From JBDKGH01 sp039798265 (GTDB lineage Bacteria; Bacteroidota; Bacteroidia; Flavobacteriales_D; Sanyastnellaceae), in assembly GCA_039798265.1 (NCBI GenBank), contig JBDKGH010000153.1, positions 1-9,338 on the forward strand: DNA of 9,338 bases. Reading direction: 5' to 3'. The stretch's first letter is position 1. The number at the start of each line of letters is the position of its first letter. Of the stretch, positions 5,247-9,338 are shown one piece after another. Under the pieces are notes generated by a model. That model was not told where the DNA came from. It worked only from the letters and a program-made list of their open reading frames with translations, and ran no database searches. Both the position numbers and the translations under genes were made by a program.

Positions 5247-7751
5247 ATGAGAATCAAAGCACTTTTTTTCGCCTTATTGAGCCTCTTCACTTTTGCAAGC
5301 ACTGTGCATGCCCAAATTTTTGAGCCTGTAAAATGGAAGTTCAGTTTAGGTCCTATTGAAAATAATGAAGCTGATGTTATCGCTTCCGCCACTATAGAAT
5401 CAAAGTGGCACGTGTATGCGCTTACGGTATCAGCCGATCCGAATGCTATTGGTCCTATCCCCACGAGCCTGAAACTTACGCCTTCGCCCTCTTTCTCTTT
5501 AGTGGGAAAAACCAAACAAGGAAAGTTCATCACGCACTATGATCCAAACTTCGAAATGGATCTGAATTACTTCGAAAATAAAGCGACCTTCACTCAGCGA
5601 ATCAAAATCAAGGATACCAAAGGTTTCCAACTCAAAGGGAACCTGGAGTACATGGCCTGTAATGACGAGCGTTGCATTTTTCCTGATCCCGAAATGTTCA
5701 CGCTCAAAGTGGGTAACGAAGAAGCTACTCCAGCTGAAGAACCTAAGCCAACCGAAGAAAGTAAGGGCATATTGAAACCCGTTAAATGGTCGGCTCGCCT
5801 AGAAAAAATCAACGATACAGAATTTGATGTCATCTATACCGCAACTATGGACGCGGGTTGGCATATATACGCTCAAGAGCTTTCGAATAATGAAGGTCCT
5901 GTACCAACATCATTCACGTTTGGTCCCATGAAAGGGGTAGAAACCGTGGGTAAAACCATCGAGGGTAAGCCCATTCGTAAATACGATCCTAACTTCATGA
6001 TGGACCTCGATTATTTTGAAGGAAAGGCAGAGTTTCGTCAACGTCTCAAACTAACGGAAGCAGTTAATACACCTTATCCCGCTGTCGTAAACTTTATGGT
6101 GTGCGACGAAGAGAGCTGCTTACCTCCAAAAGATGTTCATTTCAGCATCGATTTCGCCAAAGGAACCGTTTCGGAATATGAGCCAAAATCAGATCTTCAG
6201 GGCATGAATAAAGGATCGGGCGATCCTTTTCAATGGAGCCAAGTTGATCTAAACAATCCATACAGCACCTGCGGTATCGATGAGGGGCCGAAATCAGAAA
6301 CGTCTCTTTGGGCAATTTTCCTTTTCGGCATCATCGGTGGTTTACTCGCTTTGGTAACTCCATGTGTTTTTCCGATGATTCCTCTCACCGTAAGTTTTTT
6401 CACTAAAGGCTCTGAAGGAGGAAAAGGAAAACAACGCGCTATTCTTTATGGCGCATTCATTCTACTCATTTACTTCTTGCTGTCACTTCCTTTCCACTTA
6501 TCGAAAAATGTTGATCCAGAAGTGCTCAACACCATTTCTACCAACGTATGGCTTAACCTTGCCTTCTTCGCCATCTTCATTGTTTTTGCCATTTCATTTT
6601 TTGGTTTCTATGAAATACAATTGCCTAGCAGCTTTGCCAACAAAGTAGACAACGCCTCGAATGTGGGTGGGCTGATTGGTATATTCTTTATGGCGCTCAC
6701 TTTGGCTATTGTTTCTTTCTCGTGCACGGGCCCAATTCTTGGAACCGTTATCGGAAGTATATATGCCAGTGATGCCGCTGGAGTTGTGCAAATTTTTGGA
6801 CTTGAGCTCTCCCTTCCTGCAACTAAAATTTCGATGGCCATGTTGGGCTTCGGACTGGCCTTGGGCTTGCCCTTTGGCTTATTCGCTGCCTTCCCAAGCA
6901 TGATGAAAAAGTTACCCAAAAGCGGCGGATGGTTGGAAGATTTCAAAGTATCTCTCGGCTTCTTGGAAGTAGCTTTCGCTCTAAAGTTTTTGTCAAACGC
7001 AGATTTGGTAGAACAATGGGGTTTTCTCAAGCGTGAATTCTTCTTTGGCGCATGGATCATCATTGGTATCCTTTGGGCGCTCTATCTATTTGGTAAATTC
7101 AAATTCAAGCCAGGGCAAGGAAGCAAAAAACTATCTAAAACAAAATTAGCAGTAGGTCTTTTTGTTTTAGGCTTCGCCATTCGAATGATTCCTGGTATTT
7201 TACCTCCAGGCCAACTCAATAAATTCCAGTTTCTCAGCGGATTTCCACCGCCCCGTGATTATTCTGTTTATGAATTTAAGCCAGAGTTTGTCATCTATCA
7301 CGACCTCGCTGAGGCCATGAAAGCGGGAAAAGAACAAAACAAACCTGTGTTTGTGGACTTTACCGGTTGGGCGTGTGTCAACTGCCGTAAGATGGAAGAA
7401 ACGGTTTGGCCAAAAGATAAGATCGCTAAAATCTTCAGCGAAGGATACATCATGTGTTCACTTTATGTAGATGAAAAAGTGGAGCTTCCGGCTGATCAAC
7501 AATTCGTGTACACCACCGCTGATGGTCGCCAAAAGGAAATTCGCACGGTTGGTAATAAATGGGCTACCCTGCAAACACAAACCTTCAATAACAACTCACA
7601 GCCATTCTACGCCATACTCGCTACTGACAGTACTTTGCTCGCTCCTACGATGCAATACAATCCGAATGTAGATGAATACCACAATTGGCTCGACTGCGGT
7701 TTAAATTCTTATAAAACCTGGAAAGAAAAGACTCAGCTAGCGTCTAATTAA
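5247..7751 (+). CDS. dsbD: Thiol:disulfide interchange protein DsbD with duplicated N-terminal domain
   Basis: DsbD carries electrons from cytoplasmic thioredoxin across the inner membrane to periplasmic partners such as disulfide isomerases and cytochrome c maturation proteins. The 834-residue protein has a signal peptide (1-22, ending VHA before Gln23). Two related DsbD-alpha-type periplasmic domains follow at about 24-156 and 175-305. Each starts EPVKW/KPVKW, contains YDPNF-MDL-YFE, and ends with a Cys pair: Cys138/Cys143 and Cys286/Cys291, both CX4C. A Glu/Pro/Thr-rich linker separates them. The membrane part (about 353-652, eight or more segments) has TPCVFPMIPL with Cys373 and SFSCTGPILG with Cys493, the two relay cysteines. 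The C-terminal thioredoxin-like domain has Trp-Ala-Cys-Val-Asn-Cys (Cys710/Cys713) and a likely cis-Pro at 786. All relay pairs are present, so it should be functional. The usual DsbD has one N-terminal domain; the second explains the extra length. A strong terminator follows. Confidence 0.94.
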   Translation: MRIKALFFALLSLFTFASTVHAQIFEPVKWKFSLGPIENNEADVIASATIESKWHVYALTVSADPNAIGPIPTSLKLTPSPSFSLVGKTKQGKFITHYDPNFEMDLNYFENKATFTQRIKIKDTKGFQLKGNLEYMACNDERCIFPDPEMFTLKVGNEEATPAEEPKPTEESKGILKPVKWSARLEKINDTEFDVIYTATMDAGWHIYAQELSNNEGPVPTSFTFGPMKGVETVGKTIEGKPIRKYDPNFMMDLDYFEGKAEFRQRLKLTEAVNTPYPAVVNFMVCDEESCLPPKDVHFSIDFAKGTVSEYEPKSDLQGMNKGSGDPFQWSQVDLNNPYSTCGIDEGPKSETSLWAIFLFGIIGGLLALVTPCVFPMIPLTVSFFTKGSEGGKGKQRAILYGAFILLIYFLLSLPFHLSKNVDPEVLNTISTNVWLNLAFFAIFIVFAISFFGFYEIQLPSSFANKVDNASNVGGLIGIFFMALTLAIVSFSCTGPILGTVIGSIYASDAAGVVQIFGLELSLPATKISMAMLGFGLALGLPFGLFAAFPSMMKKLPKSGGWLEDFKVSLGFLEVAFALKFLSNADLVEQWGFLKREFFFGAWIIIGILWALYLFGKFKFKPGQGSKKLSKTKLAVGLFVLGFAIRMIPGILPPGQLNKFQFLSGFPPPRDYSVYEFKPEFVIYHDLAEAMKAGKEQNKPVFVDFTGWACVNCRKMEETVWPKDKIAKIFSEGYIMCSLYVDEKVELPADQQFVYTTADGRQKEIRTVGNKWATLQTQTFNNNSQPFYAILATDSTLLAPTMQYNPNVDEYHNWLDCGLNSYKTWKEKTQLASN

Positions 7752-7772
7752 TTAGGTCTACTCAATTTTAAC

Positions 7773-7820
7773 AGCCTCCACCTCACTAAATCTCTAAATT
7801 TAGTTGAGTGGAGGCTTTTT
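7773..7820 (+). terminator. Intrinsic terminator of dsbD
   Basis: A long hairpin pairs AGCCTCCAC (7773-7781) with GTGGAGGCT (7808-7816). It continues inward through TCA/TGA and CTAAA/TTTAG, with one bulged base on each side and an 8-base loop (7791-7798). Five T residues (7816-7820) end it. It lies 21 bp after the dsbD stop and isolates dsbD from the next gene in the same direction. Confidence 0.9.
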
Positions 7821-7839
7821 CATGCTTTTCTTAGCATGA
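7820..7839 (+). promoter_or_regulatory. Small perfect hairpin just before the DUF5686 gene start
   Basis: TCATGCT (7820-7826) and AGCATGA (7833-7839) form a perfect 7-bp inverted repeat with a 6-base loop. It sits directly after the T-tract of the dsbD terminator and ends 9 bp before the ATG at 7849. In RNA it would lie in the ribosome-loading region; in DNA it could be an operator. It also contains an out-of-frame ATG at 7836. No -7 element is visible between the terminator and the gene; the best match, TAAATTTA at 7795-7802, is inside the terminator. Confidence 0.35.
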
Positions 7840-7848
7840 CTGAAAAAA

Positions 7849-9338
7849 ATGCGCGGATACCTTATCCACATATTATCTCTTCTTACCCTGCTGTTCAGCG
7901 TGGCTTTTGCCTACGGACAAAAAACTGTTGTGAGCGGCCGTGTAATCGACAAAGACACCAAGGAACCGATCATGTTTTCTCCGGTGTACTTTGTTGGCAC
8001 CAAATCGGGAACCAATACCGACGAAAATGGAAACTACCGCATCGAAACATTTTACAGCAGCGATTCACTGCGCGCTCAATCCATAGGCTACACCGCCGTT
8101 ACCAAAAAAATCAAACAAGGAACCACCATGGTGATCAACTTCGAGTTGAGCTCTGGTGCGGTAATGGAAACCATCGTCATTAAACCCAAAGACGAGCCCA
8201 ACCCAGCCATTGAGCTGATGAAAAAAGTAATCAAAAATAAAAAAATCAACAACCGCGAAAAACTAGATGCCTACGAATACGAGGCCTACAACAAAGTTGA
8301 GTTTGATCTAAACAACATTTCTAAACTGCAAGATCGAAAGCTACTAAAGCCCTTTGATTTCATTTTTGAAGGAATGGATACCACACAAGAAAAAGTGTAT
8401 CTGCCCGTATTCATGACCGAATCGTTATCCGATTACTACTTCAAGCGCGATCCCAAGTTTGCAAAAGAAGTAATCAAAGCCACCAAAGTAAGTGGTATCG
8501 AAAACAGTTCTATCAATCAGTTTTTGGGCGATATGTACCAAAACGTGAATGTTTACGACAACGAGATCATCGCCTTCAATAAAAGTTTTACAAGCCCTCT
8601 GTCAACCTATGCCTTAGGATTCTACGATTATGGGTTGGTGGACAGCGCCTTCATTGACAACAAGTGGTGTTATAAACTACAGTTTTTTCCCCGCCGAAAA
8701 CAAGAGCTTTTATTCTTCGGCGAAATGTGGGTAAACGATACTACCTATGCGGTAAAAAGTATAGAAGCCACCATCGCAGAAGGCGCAAACATCAACTGGA
8801 TCAAGCAATTTAAGGTTAACCAAGAATTCAACGAAGTAGAGCCTGAAGTATGGATGCTCACCAAAGACCAATTGCTCATCGACTTCAATTTAAGTGATAA
8901 ACAAATGGGTATTTATGGTAGAAAAACATCTACTTATAAAGACTTTGTGATCAACAAACAGCGAGAAGAAGGGTTTTATGCAGGCCTCAGCGATATTGAG
9001 GTAAAGGACGACGCCTCGCTGAAAGATGATGCCTTTTGGGATGCCGCTCGGCACATAGAACTTTCCGATAATGAACAACGCATTTACCACATGGTAGATA
9101 CGCTGAAATCGTTGCCTCAGTTCAAAACGGTGGCCGACATCATCAACCTTTTTGTCAACGGGTACAGGATAATTGGTCCGATCGAATTAGGGCCGTACTA
9201 CAAAACATTTAGCTTCAACGTAGTGGAAGGTGGGCGATTCCGAATTGGTGGGCGCACCAGTAACGATTTCTCCAAACGCCTGATGCTCGATGGATATGTT
9301 GCTTATGGGTTAAAAGATGAGCGTTACAAGTATGGTGG
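7849..9338 (+). CDS. DUF5686/carboxypeptidase-regulatory-like domain outer-membrane protein (3' end beyond window)
   Basis: The frame is open from the ATG at 7849 to the right edge (496 codons), so the C-terminus is missing. A signal peptide covers about residues 1-24 (hydrophobic ILSLLTLLFSVAFA, then YGQ). Residues 26-101 form a CarboxypepD_reg-like beta-sandwich: VSGRVIDKDTKEPI, then GTNTDENGNYRIET, then SIGYTAV. Such a domain is also common at the N-terminus of TonB-dependent receptors, but no TonB plug follows here. Instead the DUF5686 signature begins at about 118: NPAIELMKKVIKNKKINN followed by Y-YE-YNKVEFDL (142-153). The last part (GPIELGPYYKTFSFN, then EGGRFRIGGRTS) looks like the start of a C-terminal outer-membrane beta-barrel of the surface-antigen type. 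Function is unknown in the family; an envelope role is inferred. The start is fixed because an in-frame stop at 7837-7839 lies just upstream and no other ATG lies between. Confidence 0.88.
   Translation, partial: MRGYLIHILSLLTLLFSVAFAYGQKTVVSGRVIDKDTKEPIMFSPVYFVGTKSGTNTDENGNYRIETFYSSDSLRAQSIGYTAVTKKIKQGTTMVINFELSSGAVMETIVIKPKDEPNPAIELMKKVIKNKKINNREKLDAYEYEAYNKVEFDLNNISKLQDRKLLKPFDFIFEGMDTTQEKVYLPVFMTESLSDYYFKRDPKFAKEVIKATKVSGIENSSINQFLGDMYQNVNVYDNEIIAFNKSFTSPLSTYALGFYDYGLVDSAFIDNKWCYKLQFFPRRKQELLFFGEMWVNDTTYAVKSIEATIAEGANINWIKQFKVNQEFNEVEPEVWMLTKDQLLIDFNLSDKQMGIYGRKTSTYKDFVINKQREEGFYAGLSDIEVKDDASLKDDAFWDAARHIELSDNEQRIYHMVDTLKSLPQFKTVADIINLFVNGYRIIGPIELGPYYKTFSFNVVEGGRFRIGGRTSNDFSKRLMLDGYVAYGLKDERYKYG

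Noticed and set aside
6608..7063. 151-codon open frame on the minus strand inside dsbD
   Set aside because: Antisense to the conserved membrane region of dsbD; its product is basic and low in complexity, without a signal or domain. It is a shadow of the dsbD codon pattern.
7849..8150. TonB-dependent receptor (SusC-like) as identity of the last gene
   Set aside because: The N-terminal carboxypeptidase-regulatory-like domain is shared, but no TonB plug follows; the NPA...YxYExYNK region fits DUF5686.
7836..8183. 115-codon plus-strand frame at the start of the DUF5686 gene
   Set aside because: It is in a different frame from the gene at 7849, which has a signal peptide, a known domain and stays open to the window end. 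The product of this frame is rich in Arg, His and Cys with no domain.

Overview
This window looks like ordinary chromosomal DNA from a member of the Bacteroidota, most likely a Flavobacteriales-type marine or freshwater lineage. The base composition is moderate. The evidence is the gene families present (an outer-membrane DUF5686/carboxypeptidase-regulatory-like protein, a secreted protein with an IgGFc-binding-like N-terminus, a Bacteroidota-style three-part DsbD), the lack of Shine-Dalgarno sequences before start codons, and exact TAnnTTTG promoter elements. The genus cannot be determined from what is visible.

Layout, left to right. Position 1-491 (minus strand) is the N-terminal part of a large secreted protein that runs off the left edge. 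A divergent gap of about 270 bp follows. Then come a small lipoprotein of unknown function (763-1377), an AlkD-like DNA glycosylase (1453-2031) and the aminodeoxychorismate synthase subunit PabB (2028-3272). alkD and pabB overlap by four bases. A strong hairpin at 3271-3308 with an A-tract on one side and a T-tract on the other ends this rightward unit. It also ends the leftward unit facing it, which contains tilS (5012 to 3690) and a small conserved-looking protein (3638 to 3342). A 234-bp divergent region holding three TTCGATG half-sites separates tilS from dsbD (5247-7751). dsbD encodes a transmembrane thiol-disulfide reductase whose periplasmic N-terminal domain is duplicated in tandem. 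A long terminator (7773-7820) and a second small hairpin (7820-7839) precede the final gene (7849 to the right edge). That gene is a DUF5686-family outer-membrane protein, open to the end of the window.

How the genes work together. Most genes have core housekeeping roles: folate precursor synthesis (PabB), tRNA-Ile decoding (TilS), alkylation repair (AlkD) and periplasmic reducing power (DsbD). The two edge genes and the lipoprotein belong to the cell envelope. The partners of PabB (a PabA-type glutamine amidotransferase and the PabC lyase) are not in the window.

I found no phage, transposon, CRISPR array, tRNA, rRNA or defence system. I do not see a previously undescribed system here. The most notable points are the doubled DsbD sensor domain, the translationally overlapping alkD-pabB pair, the operator-like repeats between tilS and dsbD, and two or three proteins of unknown function.
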